Shown: in pieces, positions 1 to 9,572 of the stretch
Layout of the letters: each line of letters begins with the position of its first letter
Numbering within the stretch: position 1 is the first letter of the stretch
Assembly (NCBI GenBank): GCA_036365515.1
Contig: CM070874.1
Coordinates: 212,716,297 to 212,780,296 of the forward strand
DNA: 64,000 nt
Direction of reading: 5' to 3'
Origin: Torymus aiolomorphi
Lineage: Eukaryota; Arthropoda; Insecta; Hymenoptera; Torymidae
The notes under the pieces: model-generated
Told to the model about the DNA's origin: nothing
Databases searched by the model: none
Seen by the model: only the letters and a program-made list of their open reading frames with translations
Position numbers and translations under genes: made by a program

Positions 1-18
1 CCCCTCCGTAGGTACGTA

Positions 19-22
<4 letters not shown>

Positions 23-53
<31 letters not shown>
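23..53. repeat. (TG)n microsatellite
   Basis: An uninterrupted TG dinucleotide run lies 20 bases downstream of the end of the element A capsid gene. It may mark the edge of preserved element A sequence, but the window starts here and the element's terminal repeat is not visible. Confidence 0.95.
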
Positions 54-55
<2 letters not shown>

Positions 56-72
56 AGAAGAGGGGGTGATAG

Positions 73-1392
73 TTACGAGCTGTAGTCTACGATAACTTGT
101 CGGAACGAATCTATTTCTATCACGTTATCAAATTCAGCATACAACACACAGTGTATTGTTTGGGGGAGGGCCCTTTCGAACCCTACTTCTATTCTTATAG
201 CACCATGTTTTATTAAATTCCAGTGATTGGCAAAGTGTGCTGATAAATCGGGAGTTAAATCGAAGGCAAACAGACAATAACCGTTTGCGTAATCAAATCG
301 ATCAATGTCGTTTCCTTCATTCATGTAATGTATACCTGTACCCGAGAATAGCGTGTGATAAGCTTCGACATATTGAGGTGAGTTTCCGGTAAAAACTGGT
401 TGCAAAGGTTTATTGGGGATCTGTGTACCATCCATGTATAACAAAAGATAATTAATTGAAAAATTTTGAAAATTAAAAGGGTTTAGCTTTCGATCACCGT
501 TGAAAGCTTTATTATTAACAAAACCAAGTATAATTCTCTTCGGCAGTTGGCCTAAAATAACATTTTCCAAATTTTCTCCGGTTACTCCGCTGTGTATGGT
601 AAAAGATTTAATTTCAACTCTTGTTATTGGATATTTCGCTGCAGTGGATGCAAGAGTATTTGCATGGGCTACTAATACGGTAGGGCTCACTTTTACACGA
701 CGAACAAGTAGAGTTGCGTCCGTAATGTTGACAGAGTAATTCGCATCTGAAGCATTCATTAAACAAAAAGCGTGCTTTGAACGAACTAATCTTAGCCGAA
801 CTTCAACACCGTTTAACAATAGTTTATCTTGGTTAAAAACATCACAATGTAAATATCCGATTAGATCGATAGTTTTACCATCTTTCAAATAGTCACGCCT
901 TTCTATCATTCCGTTATTATTTCCACTACCGGGCACTTCATCCATTTCACCGGCGACGTTGTTAATCCATAGATTCGTTGTTAGATGTGAAGCTTTTGCA
1001 GCAGGTCCATAATTGAGTAGCGTTTCTATATATGCTCTGTAAGGATAAGGATTATTTGCTGGAGAGACCAATTTTTAGTTAAAATACACATCAACCTGGT
1101 TGAATATTGAATGTAAAAAGTTGTTTACAGGTGCCACAAGACTGTTTTTTTCCTTGTTGTAGGGTGTCAGACGCACTTTTACTTTTATTAATGTATGTGC
1201 AAGATCTATATAATCCTCGTTTTGAGCGCTTATGCAAAATTCTATTGGACTCTCGTCGCTCAATGACGAAACAGGTTTGTAAAATACCCATTTTGTTGAT
1301 TCGAGACCTGTTTGAGTGGGTGGAAGAGAAAATAAATCCAGCTCGCTTTTTAAACACGGTTCGGTGTGACTGTGTAAGAATGACATTTTCAA
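73..1392 (-). pseudogene. Polinton A major capsid protein (F54H12.2-like), one in-frame stop
   Basis: This is the structural hexon-type capsid protein of a Polinton/adintovirus-like element, in the family often annotated 'F54H12.2-like'. It reads in one frame for about 440 codons. The only break is an in-frame TAA at 1075-1077 near residue 105, which separates an N-terminal part (motif FYKPVSSLSDESPIEF) from the main body (NNPYPYRAYIETLLNYG, then FDLTPDLSAHF near the C-terminus). Family members are about 430-450 aa, so the gene is full length apart from the stop. The homologue in element B at 44643-45968 aligns throughout and keeps a sense codon at this point. The gene lies 12 bases downstream of the minor-protein ORF, as expected for a virion module. 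Function comes from the family; the decay is seen directly. Confidence 0.8.
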
Positions 1393-1404
1393 TTATTTTG
1401 AGTA

Positions 1405-1950
1405 CTAATAGAAAATATCACTGTTTTCTTTATTTTTTGTCGACTTCCTTCGTGCACTTTTTGATTTTTTGTTTTTTCTTCTTTTCGAAGTTTTCTTGGA
1501 TTTTTTGTTTCTCTGCAACCGTTTGCGTTTAATGGCTTTTCTGTGTTTCTTATGCGTTTTTGAAGGGATGCAGCGTCGGCCACTTGCGCCACGAGACTGC
1601 GTTAGATGTTTGTAGAATGAACGTTTATAACCCGAACCTTCCATAATCTTATCAAGTTTTTCAGTTGCTTTCCTCTTGAGATTTCTAGCCGACTCGTTCA
1701 TTCTACTTTTAAAAGATTCATTGAACGATAGGTTATTTTCTCCCACATCATCCAGAATATTGACACCAGCACGTAGAGCTTCTTTACTAATAGCACGCGC
1801 ATCCTTCGCGAGAAATGGTAAAGCCTGTCTAAACAGATCTGTGAAAAAGGAGCCCAAACCATATCCTCGTTGGCGATGAGAACCGACGTAGACGTTGTTG
1901 ATACCTCTGCCACCACCATACTGATGATAATAATTGTCGTAAAAACTCAT
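1405..1950 (-). CDS. Polinton A basic minor virion protein (pVI/pX-like)
   Basis: This is an intact 181-aa ORF. The N-terminus is Gly/Tyr-rich (NYYHQYGGGRG). A hydrophobic/amphipathic stretch follows around residues 30-70 (GLGSFFTDLFRQALPFLAKD, then EALRAGVN). The last 60 residues are almost pure Lys/Arg/Ser with many RK pairs. This design of an amphipathic helix plus a very basic tail is known for adenovirus-type minor core and membrane-lytic proteins and for the small proteins next to Polinton capsid genes. It overlaps the end of the penton gene by four bases (ATGA-type overlap) and precedes the capsid gene, so it is probably expressed with them. In element B only its first residues survive, fused to the capsid protein. 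The virion role is inferred from position and composition. Confidence 0.65.
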   Translation of the reverse strand: MSFYDNYYHQYGGGRGINNVYVGSHRQRGYGLGSFFTDLFRQALPFLAKDARAISKEALRAGVNILDDVGENNLSFNESFKSRMNESARNLKRKATEKLDKIMEGSGYKRSFYKHLTQSRGASGRRCIPSKTHKKHRKAIKRKRLQRNKKSKKTSKRRKNKKSKSARRKSTKNKENSDIFY

Positions 1951-2744
1951 AATGCAAACTCTTTTTTAAAATGTAGTGTCACAGTCAACGTTCCAAACTC
2001 GAATGGTATTGGCTGTCCAAACTGATCTCTTATATCAATATCGATGGTTTGAAATCTATTGTTCAAAACGGGCACATAATTTATCGTTTCGAATCTTTTT
2101 ACCATTGTAGTACCAAAATTAAACTTTTTAGCTTCGAGATTCACTATGCGTAATAAAGGTGCATGCGTATCGCCAACTATACATGGTTCGCAGATATTTG
2201 AATAGATGAATAACTGATCGGGAATCCCCCTAGCAAGACTAGCCGGATGTTTGGGCATGGAAGTTATTTCTGTTGATGATGCTTTTATTGACGAGAAACC
2301 ATCTTCGAACCCTAAAATTCTTTTCACAGCATCGGTAAATACGACGGCTTGACAAGATACAGTTTCCGCTTGCTTTTTAACAATTTCTTTTATAGTAACA
2401 TAACCGCCCTTGTCGTCGTATATTAATTTAGATCATTCATTTTCATTATTTAAGCGTGCGAGTGATTCGTTTATTGCATTAACCAGGCTGTTTATGGAAA
2501 TGTATGAACCATGTTGAAAATATTTTGCTTTTTTACCACCCTGAGCTTCCACTAATTTAGCATCATCGCAACGTAGATGTAAAGTTGTACATGGCACGTG
2601 AATTTCCGAAAGTTCGACTAGCCATCTATCGTGTAAAATGATTTCTCGGGGTAAGTGTGTAGAGGTATTAGTTGTAGTGTTTAGCGGAAAATATTTCATA
2701 CTACTATTACTCGGTAGTACAATACTAACTTCATTTCGGTTCAT
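1947..2744 (-). pseudogene. Polinton A penton-like minor capsid protein, one in-frame stop
   Basis: This is the minor (penton-type) capsid protein that usually precedes the MCP in Polintons. The N-terminus has VLPSNSSMKYFP and HLPREIILHDRWLVELSEI; the C-terminal half has IPDQLFIYSNICEP, VGDTHAPLLRIV and FGTLTVTLHFKK. All of these have clear counterparts in element B (39952-40383 and 44300-44641). The two halves are in the same frame and separated by a single TGA at about 2430-2432. Total length without the stop would be about 265 codons. The start ATG at 2744 lies just after the integrase stop. The penton assignment rests on family context; a jelly-roll fold cannot be judged by eye. Confidence 0.68.
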
Positions 2745-2748
2745 GTTA

Positions 2749-3710
2749 TTATAAATTTTTTACCTCTTTTGCTGAAATCCAAGAGTTAAATTTTTCCGGA
2801 TATCCGACCCAACTAACAAAATATTTTTTCTTCGCTGCTTTACCACTACTTTGTAAAATTTTATCAATTTTGTATACTTGTTGATCAACTCGATCTTTGT
2901 GAAAGAGACTAAGTTCTTCAGGGTAAAAAAAGCCTTGTAAATCTTATATACGCACGTTATCTCCAATTTTATATTTTGGTCTCTTTCGATGAGGTTGTTG
3001 CCGTGATGCGCGTTCGACTAAATTTTTCCTAGCAATATGAGCATTATAAATAGTTACAGCACCCGGAGCCATTTCTATACTGGTGTGGGGTGTCCTGTTG
3101 TAGGCAGAGATTAATTTTTGTAAAATGTCAATGTATCGATAAGTATTTTTATAGGTAAAATATCTGTACATCCGGTCTTTGATAGTACGTATAAAACGTT
3201 CAACAACCGCCGCTTTAACATCAGGATTGGTCACGACGCGAAAGATGATATTATTTTCTTTCAAAAATTTTTCTAAATACTTTCAACAAACTCCTTACCT
3301 CGATCTGTTTGTAACATTGCGGGAAAACGTCCTTTATTATTTTCCAGTATTTTTTTGAAAGCTTTTGTAACTTCTTGAGTGGTTTTGTCGCGCAACGGCT
3401 CTGCCCATGCATATTTTCTCAAAACATCAATGAGAACTAAAATATAAGAAAAACCATCGTTGTAATTTTTAAACGAAGTCATTTGCATTAGATCGCTTTC
3501 CCAAACTTGATCACGGGTATTAACATCTTAAAATAGGCGTGGAAACTTTCGTCTTATAGTTTTGTGTAACGTGTAGGCATCTTGTTTTGTTAGCCATTTT
3601 TTTATTTTTTTATCTGCTATTTTCTTTTTATTTATCCTAATTAAATTTCTGGCTCCAGAAAACGCTGCTTCATTTTGCACATCAAAGTATTGATTTTCTA
3701 ATGTTTTCAT
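2749..3710 (-). pseudogene. Polinton A integrase (rve) with C-terminal chromodomain, frameshifted
   Basis: This is a retroviral-type DDE integrase, which inserts Polinton DNA into host chromosomes. Visible blocks are the N-terminus (NQYFDVQNEAAFSGARNLIR), a core with FSYILVLIDVLRKYAW, LQTDRGKEFVE and NPDVKAAVVERFIRTIKD, and SAYNRTPHTSIEMAP. A chromodomain lies at about 2755-2930 (YFVSWVGYPEKFNSWI). Frame breaks occur at about 3528, 3270 and 2940. The linker between the catalytic core and the chromodomain is roughly 50 residues shorter than in element B, so a deletion is likely there. Chromodomains on integrases are known to direct insertion towards modified chromatin. The order ATPase, small ORFs, integrase, penton is the same as in B. 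Confidence 0.8.
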
Positions 3711-3711
3711 G

Positions 3712-4574
3712 TTAAAAGTTTATCCAAAAAGACTTTTGTTTACCTCGAGGTGTCGAACAGGCAAATTTATTATTATTATTTTTCCTCCGCTTTTTTTCAA
3801 CGCTAGAGTCTCCCACTTTTATTACCGTGTTAGATAAATTGTTTGTAGAACTATTTCTATTTTGAATGAGAGGAGTCTCGTCATTATCGTTGGCGTTTTC
3901 GAGGGCTTCTTGAAAACTAGACTCGGTTTTAGTAGAGTTTATGTTATGTGACAACGATCGATTACCAAGTTCCCAAATTTCAGGATTTCCAATAAATTCT
4001 CGCGGAGTTGTAATATCTTTAAGTAATGCTGCAAATTCTTTTCTGCCGACGGCTTTGACGTTTTTTCTATTTCTACAAGCGTCGTTTAACAAATCCACAA
4101 TGTTCGAATTTATTATTTTGTCACCATCTATGTACACTACCCCGGTTTCACCCCATGTAATACGACCGCTGTTTTTTTTTTAAATGCCACAACAGTAACT
4201 GTGCTTTTTTTATACAAGTTTGGTATACTTTGCAAAATCGGATCGTCTTGCATACCTTTCGAACTAGAGTTTTCGTAATCGTCTTTTGGTGTGTTGTTGT
4301 TGTTGTTTCGTCTTTCTTCGACAAAAAATAAGTATCTTTGCAATACTCTCAAATAATCTTTTAATCTTTTGTGGTCGCTTGCATATGATTTGGAATCTAG
4401 AATTTTTCGCATTTCGTCATCCAGACGTGTCAAATTGTCACCAATTGTTTGTGTGCTTTGTAGAGCCTGCTGCACAACTGACTCGATTGTAGCATTTAAA
4501 TGCTGACCACCTTCCCTCTGAAACCTGTCAAGCTGATCTTTAGATATGAGCACTAACTTTTTTGCTCTTTCCAT
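3712..4574 (-). pseudogene. Polinton A conserved ORF between pX-like gene and integrase
   Basis: Two overlapping reading frames (4574-4137 and 4137-3712) together match one ORF in element B. The first begins MERAKKLVLISKDQLDRF and contains LKDYLRVLQRYLFFVEERR, which is helical and coiled-coil prone. The second begins IDGDKIINSNIVDLLNDACR and ends in a basic tail. The frame changes inside a T/A homopolymer at about 4170-4180. Element B has the same two halves (MERARKMILV, LQILRRYLFF, then SIDGRVIPRTNITELLLDAL). I do not recognise a function. Its place in the virion gene block and its charged helical nature suggest a structural or core role, which is inference only. Confidence 0.55.
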
Positions 4575-4578
4575 TGCT

Positions 4579-4958
4579 TTAGAATATGTTTGAAAATATT
4601 TCTAATATAGGTGTTAACAAAAGAGGTAAAAAACTCCCACCTTTTTGAACTAGAAAACGTTTTTTTCCCTTCCAAGAATTTTTCCGATGATTTTTTTAAT
4701 TAATTTTCTTAAAACACTTTTATACTTTTTTAATTTTTGTTTATGTTTTGATTTTATTAACACAACACCTTTAAGAACATTCAATGCACATTCGCAAATG
4801 TACTTTATTAATTTTTCATCCGCCGCTCGTAAAAGCGCAAGACGTTGATTTTTATCAGAATGTCTCAATGCTTCTAAAAGAGCAATATATTTTTTACCAA
4901 TCGGTGGATAGCGTTTTTAACACTGTACGCGATCCGGTCGTTTTGTGGACTGATCCAT
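4579..4958 (-). pseudogene. Polinton A small basic/hydrophobic protein (pX-like), frameshifted
   Basis: The central block KYICECALNVLKGVV is followed by a Lys-rich helix. In another frame the C-terminus GGSFLPLLLTPILEIF is hydrophobic and ends the gene. Element B carries the intact version at 35532-35951 with the blocks CECALNVLQGVV and GGSFLPLLLAPILGTL. The frame shifts at a GGGAAAAAAAC run near 4665 and again near the N-terminus. An ATG at 4958 begins a short basic leader. A basic body plus a hydrophobic C-terminal tail resembles small core or membrane-associated virion proteins of adenovirus-like elements; the exact role is unknown. Confidence 0.55.
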
Positions 4959-5254
4959 CGTTCGTTGTACAAAAACGTATTATTGAAATTTTTTATAATT
5001 TTTTTTTTCAGGAAACGACTTTATATTTGTTGAAAATTTATCAATAAAATTTTTCCACTGTGACTCGGTTTTCTTTTCACTCTTTGATTCAACGAGTCTG
5101 GTGTAGGGGATATTGGTCTTTCCAAAATTTTTGGACCCATCCATTTCGACGCTTGTTCAAATCACACTGACGTGAATTTACAATTTTCCACGTATTATAT
5201 TTACAAATATACGCTACACCAATTAAATTTTCGTAGAAGGAGTGGGGGGTAAAA

Positions 5255-5929
5255 TTAAAATAGGTTTGTAAGAGGTATGTGACTATATTTGGGTATGTAC
5301 ATGTACTGATACTCATCGTCTGGAAAAATACAAGAACGGAATCTGAACTCGTCTAGCGTGCTCTGTTTGCAATCAATCATGAGGTATCCATGCCCCTTGG
5401 CTGTTGCGTCTTGATAGACCTCTTGCACAAATTTTGAATCTTCGGAGTAAATTTGTCGCGCGAGATGTTGTATCTGAGCCCTATCGCGTGGATTTTTAAA
5501 CAAAACAATGTAGGATGCGTTTAGACTAATATCACGAGAATGCGTAGATTTATGAAAAATATTTTGTGTAATAAACATTACACTGATATTTTTATGATGG
5601 CTTCCTTTAATAAATAAATCGACTACAACGTTGTTTGACGATTCGCGCATTAAGTCGTCGATTATAACAAGTTTTTTCAAGTGAGGATCGTTTGAATAAT
5701 CTTCAGTTTCTGGTAATCCTTCTCGAAATTCAATCTGTATACCATCGTTTACGTAATTTTCACTTTTATAACCGTCTTGACACTCGGCATAGTAAAACAA
5801 AATTCTATCAAACGCAACATCAGCCATCTGCTGGCGAAAATTTAAAAATTTCTTTACAAACACTGTTTTACCACAACCTGTGGGTCAACAGATTATACTT
5901 GTCCACGGGTGTTTCCATCTCGTATCCAT
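5255..5929 (-). pseudogene. Polinton A genome-packaging ATPase (FtsK/HerA-type), stop in Walker A
   Basis: This is a packaging ATPase of the type that drives viral DNA into capsids. The start ATG at 5929 opens MDTRWKHPW. The P-loop region reads PTGCGKTVFVKKF but is immediately preceded by an in-frame TGA at 5885-5887, exactly where the Walker A loop begins. Downstream are IEFREGLPETEDY, the Walker B strand LVIIDDLMRES, SHHKNISVMFITQNIFHKS, and the conserved NPRDRAQIQHLARQI block. Apart from the stop the reading frame is open for about 220 codons, the usual family length. The element B homologue at 34838-35498 aligns end to end. The 5930-6220 region between this gene and the opposite-strand Tudor gene would hold both promoters. 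Confidence 0.8.
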
Positions 5930-5939
5930 GGTTGACAAA

Positions 5940-6223
5940 TAATAACTGACTTATCTTTTATTAGCTAACGATAAGCGGGGAGACAGCGGGGCGGCGGCGG
6001 GGGCGTGCGGCCTTTTGCGCGCTAGCATACCTGTGGGTGCGCGCATCGGAGGTCCCAAGCCTCTTCCCCCTCCCCTAGCTGATTCGAGGAATGGGACCGC
6101 TTATCTCTAGCCGACCATCATACGCTCAAAGCAGAAGCTCGTAGCTATACGCTTCCGTCAAGACGATTAGCTAAGAGTCGTTCAGCAGGTACGGTCGTTG
6201 AGAAAAATTTAGAGGTAGTCAAA
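5940..6223 (+). promoter_or_regulatory. GC-rich leader/promoter region of the Tudor gene
   Basis: This stretch is GC-rich within AT-rich surroundings (for example GGGGCGGCGGCGGGGGC near 5980). It lies between the divergent ATPase and Tudor genes. Base composition changes sharply at both ends, as at a promoter or 5' untranslated exon. No TATA box was recognised. The promoter assignment is inference. Confidence 0.35.
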
Positions 6224-6998
6224 ATGGATTATATCAAAATCCATAAACCCGAAAAACTGTTTGAAAACGTTAGAAACGTTAGAATTTCATATTTCCCAAC
6301 TCCTTCGTCATTTTACGTACAATTAATAGGAGAAGATCAAATATACGAAAAGGCCGAAAACGAAATATGCGCGTTTTACGATACAGCTAATTGTTTCTTC
6401 CAAGGCTCACTATTAAATAACATGCAACTAGATATTCTAACAAAAAAAAATTAAAACTACATCAGTTACAGGTGAGTATTTGATAGCTCATACTAATCTA
6501 AAAATACAATATAACCATTTACTTTTCATTTGTAGCCACACATGAATATAGTAATCAAAGATGAATCCAAGTGGGTGCGCTGTGTTACCTGTGAAAACCC
6601 TTTACACTGTAAAATAATGGACACTGGAAGAATTTACACTTTATCTCGATTAAACGAAAACATTGGTATTTTCGAACTGGAGCAACAATTCCTTACTTTA
6701 CCACCCCGAGCAATTTTATGCGGATTAGGAAAAATTATACCAATCTCTTCAAAAAGTGATTGTTGGAGCAAACAAGCTTGTCGTATATTTAAAATTTTAA
6801 CGAAAGATCGATATATACACGCCTTTTTTTTTAAAGCAAGGTATTTTACCCAATAGTTTCCATATATTTTTATCTACTAAGGATGCCGATGGTGGTACTA
6901 TTTATGTGAATACAGCCTTGTGCGCTTTTAAGGTTGCATTATCCGACCTCACGGGTCTACATCACCCTATTTCGCTGTTCGATGTACCATGCTGTTAA
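6224..6998 (+). pseudogene. Two-exon extended Tudor-domain protein inside Polinton A, frameshifted
   Basis: Exon 1 starts at ATG 6224 and contains the SN-like entry of an extended Tudor domain (SSFYVQLIGEDQIYEKAENE). Exon 2 carries the Tudor barrel (ESKWVRCVTCENPLHCKIMD), then FLTLPPRAILCGLGKI and DCWSKQACRIFKIL, the classic tail of the fold. A 64-bp intron is clear: donor GTGAGT at 6472 and acceptor TTTGTAG ending 6535. A one-base frame difference lies in a run of nine A at 6442-6450, and another in a T run near 6830. Past it the domain continues to a stop at 6996-6998 (FHIFLSTKDADGGTIYVN). Tudor domains bind methyl-arginine on Piwi-type proteins and others. The gene is opposite in strand to every other A gene and absent from B at the same place. 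Both breaks are in homopolymers, so sequencing error is possible. Confidence 0.75.
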
Positions 6999-7274
6999 AT
7001 TACAGTTAAAACGTGTAAATATTCTCGATTTATAAGAGTTGAAAATAGAAAGAAGTAAGAACTCAATTATACAAAAACAAAAAAATTTCTTTTTACAGAA
7101 TCAAATTTATTAATTTGTTATACCAAATCGTTGTCAATAATATTTATTGTGTACAAAATTTGTGAAAATATGACTACATTCTTAGGTTTAAGTAGCAAGT
7201 GTTTTGCTTTTGTTAATAAAATTATTATTGTGATATGAGTCGCTGTGTAATATGTTAATTATATATTATTATTA

Positions 7275-7280
7275 AATAAA
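7275..7280 (+). terminator. Candidate polyadenylation signal for the Tudor gene
   Basis: The first good AATAAA downstream of the Tudor stop lies in an AT-rich 3' region about 280 bases past the stop. It is weak evidence on its own because the region is very AT-rich. Confidence 0.35.
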
Positions 7281-7395
7281 ACACAAATTTATTAAGAATA
7301 ACAATTACTTTATGTACGTCAATTTTCTCAAATAAAGGTATATAATCATAATATGTCAATTGTTAATTTATTAAGTAAACCATTTCCTTAATTAC

Positions 7396-7728
7396 TTAAT
7401 CACATACATATTTTCCTAAGACATGTGAATAAATTTTTTTCCCTTTGTTCATAGCTCTATGGTTATACACACATTCTAGATAGGAGTTGAGATGTTTGTT
7501 TCGTCTAATGTAACTATTATTGTCGTTACAACTAACCTCGTCAATTTCATGAGTATCTATTACGTTCAAAATATCTGTAATATAACTGTCGTCGTACGTT
7601 TTGTAGTCGTAATCGAGTCTAACCTCGTGTGTTTGGTTTTTCGTACATATAGGCCGTTTGCAGCGTAACGACTTATAATCTGCACAGTACATGCGCCTAA
7701 AATATCCGGATAGATCGACCGATAACAA
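7396..7728 (-). CDS. Small Cys-rich ORF, copy 1 (Polinton A accessory)
   Basis: This intact 110-aa ORF is not recognised. A cysteine cluster sits at residues 13-30 (FRRMYCADYKSLRCKRPIC), followed by an Asp/Tyr-rich segment (YDDSYITDILNVIDTHEI) and a C-terminal patch with further Cys. The same layout recurs in the next ORF upstream (7822-8157: FRVMHCLNCNTTSCCKWCC, then YKDRFVSDVIYLIKKHKI), so the two look like diverged tandem duplicates. They lie between the polymerase remnant and the ATPase, where adintovirus-like elements keep accessory genes. A zinc-binding role is plausible from the cysteines; nothing more can be said. Confidence 0.5.
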   Translation of the reverse strand: MLSVDLSGYFRRMYCADYKSLRCKRPICTKNQTHEVRLDYDYKTYDDSYITDILNVIDTHEIDEVSCNDNNSYIRRNKHLNSYLECVYNHRAMNKGKKIYSHVLGKYVCD

Positions 7729-7821
7729 AATTTTACTATCGAATACATCATATTAAAACTATTTTATTATTCATAAAATTATACAGCGACAATACAATCA
7801 GCCATTCGAAAACAGAACTAT

Positions 7822-8157
7822 TCAGTTATGCCGAGGGCAACGAAGATCGTTGTTATCCATATACCACTTATTTCTCATTTTTATATTACTAATGCCGAAT
7901 CGAGCGGATACAATCTTATGTTTTTTTATTAGATATATTACATCACTTACAAAACGATCTTTGTACAAATTTGTTCGTTTTTCATAACGAGGGAAAACAA
8001 AGCCTAATCTATGACAACACCATTTACAACAAGAGGTTGTATTACAGTTCAGACAATGCATTACCCTAAAATGACCTTTTAAAGCTACAGTTACTACAAT
8101 ATCGTTATTAAATTGTAACTGATCCAACGTGTTACACATCTTATAATACGCCCCCAT
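7822..8157 (-). CDS. Small Cys-rich ORF, copy 2 (Polinton A accessory)
   Basis: This intact 111-aa ORF is paralogous to the one at 7396-7728. The Cys cluster CLNCNTTSCCKWCCHRLG is denser than in copy 1, and the C-terminus ends NDLRCPRHN. Both copies share the order hydrophobic strand, GxFRxMxC, Cys cluster, then an amphipathic helix with an aspartate-rich start. The gene is on the same strand as the polymerase remnant and probably in the same early cluster. Function unknown. Confidence 0.5.
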   Translation of the reverse strand: MGAYYKMCNTLDQLQFNNDIVVTVALKGHFRVMHCLNCNTTSCCKWCCHRLGFVFPRYEKRTNLYKDRFVSDVIYLIKKHKIVSARFGISNIKMRNKWYMDNNDLRCPRHN

Positions 8158-8160
8158 TTT

Positions 8161-8340
8161 TCACTCGGATTTTAATAAAATTAACGAGTGTATAGCACTA
8201 TGCCATGCTAATCCTTCTAAGGTTTTTTTATAGTGAGGATAAAAAACGCAATTAGGTACTTTGCAGTTGTGTCTCGAGCAACACTTTGGTTTTCTTCTAA
8301 CTTGTAGAAATTTTCTCGTATCTGCGAATGAAAAGAGATG
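8161..8340 (-). pseudogene. Third Cys-rich ORF fragment
   Basis: An open stretch without its own ATG carries KPKCCSRHNCKVPNC, then FYPHYKKTLEGLAWHSAIHS, and stops at 8161. It resembles the two Cys-rich ORFs just downstream in having a short Cys/His cluster followed by an aromatic-basic helix. It starts next to the polymerase stop. I read it as a degenerate third member of the family; the similarity is short and could be chance. Confidence 0.35.
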
Positions 8341-8344
8341 AAAA

Positions 8345-8820
8345 TTATTTTCTTTTCTTATATCCGTATGGATAAGACTCGGTATTCGATATGAAACGGC
8401 GCTTTTTTAAAACAGCAGAGCAGGTTTTTGTCTCGTCGCATGAAATCACAGCATGTGTAGAGGTTCGCTTTATCGCCCGATTTTTTACTTCTATAATATT
8501 TTCTTCTTCGGGTATTGTATTTCGGTTTTTTATAAGCGATACTACACCGTCGAAATTTATTTTTAATGAGTTTTTATAATTTATACGGATACCTTTAATT
8601 TTACACGTATCGTGTGTTACCCCTTGCGGGGTGCGCACACGTTACGCGTAAAATTTTGGTCCGCCTGAAACGAACGCTTCGATGTATGAGCCAACTCCAT
8701 ATTCTTCTAACTCGTCGGTAAGTTGATCGAGTAGTGTTCCTGTAGGTGGCTCGTGTACATCGCTCGGTTTACTGACGAATATGATGGAATCGGTATCATA
8801 ATACAATACGCGCCTATCTA
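8345..8820 (-). pseudogene. Polinton A DNA polymerase B, C-terminal remnant
   Basis: This is the end of a protein-primed family B DNA polymerase. It contains polymerase motif C (VLYYDTDSIIF, with the paired aspartates of the palm), then GSYIEAFVSGGPKFYA and, after a frame break at 8638-8642, the C-terminal block THAVISCDETKTCSAVLKKR. Element B has the same blocks at the end of its polymerase (VLYMDTDSCIF, FISGGPKFYAF, RTHEVITCAEKKSC). Everything upstream of motif C (exonuclease, motifs A and B) is missing. Similarity stops near 8820 and unrelated sequence, including the zinc-knuckle ORF, begins. This is a deletion or insertion junction inside the element. Confidence 0.8.
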
Positions 8821-8867
8821 CTACTATTTGAATTATTTGAGAAATGATGACCATTTTGATGATTAGT

Positions 8868-9572
8868 TCAGAAAAATCCGTTTCTATTTTTATCTCGATG
8901 TTCATAGGCTTTATTTGAAGGGTTGTAGTTGTTACTCTGGAATGTATTTTTTTGATTATTACTCCTTTTCCTACAAGTTTTTGCTGAATGTCCTGGCGTG
9001 TCGCATAATTGACAAATTTCTTTATTCTGAGAGTTTTGTTGTCTATTTTGTATAATTAAAACTTTTACGCTCTCACAATCCGCGGTTTCGTGACCTTCAT
9101 TCGCACATATCGCGCACCACATTATTTTTTCGTTTATAGGGCAGTATCTCACCCAGTGCCCGAGTTTATTGCATTTCGTGCATACTGCTGACAAGCAGTC
9201 TTTAGTTGAGTGACTCGTGCTTCCACAATTATCACAATCAAGTTCATATTTCTTTATAACAGAGCATTGAGTAGCTGTATGTCCTATGATTTGAGAGTAT
9301 TGGCAATAATCTTCATTTGTTTGGTTAAATGTACACTTATCTACAGAATGTCCTCTATGATTACAGAGTTTACAGAAAAGTTCTATTTTATTTTTAGCAT
9401 TCTTGCAAAAATATGATATATGATCTTTACTTTTACAATAAACATAAACTGCATTAGAGCAAAACAATGCTTCATGATATTGATCTCGGCAAATTTGACA
9501 ATGAAATACTTTAGTATAATGATGGTTTTGTTGTTCAAAATTATAAAATATATTAGCTTGATTATTCATCAT
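8868..9572 (-). CDS. Multi-CCHC zinc-knuckle protein
   Basis: This intact 234-aa ORF is made almost wholly of zinc knuckles. I count six canonical CX2CX4HX4C units (for example CQICRDQYHEALFC, CKLCNHRGHSVDKC, CDNCGSTSHSTKDC, CTKCNKLGHWVRYC, CAICANEGHETADC, CQLCDTPGHSAKTC). Two further units each have one Cys replaced. A basic, Asn-rich tail follows. Arrays like this bind single-stranded nucleic acid, as in CNBP-type proteins and retroelement nucleocapsids. It abuts the polymerase remnant at the point where element A loses similarity to B, so it may be an invading element's gene or a gene captured by the Polinton. No capsid-type domain is visible. Confidence 0.6.
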   Translation of the reverse strand: MMNNQANIFYNFEQQNHHYTKVFHCQICRDQYHEALFCSNAVYVYCKSKDHISYFCKNAKNKIELFCKLCNHRGHSVDKCTFNQTNEDYCQYSQIIGHTATQCSVIKKYELDCDNCGSTSHSTKDCLSAVCTKCNKLGHWVRYCPINEKIMWCAICANEGHETADCESVKVLIIQNRQQNSQNKEICQLCDTPGHSAKTCRKRSNNQKNTFQSNNYNPSNKAYEHRDKNRNGFF

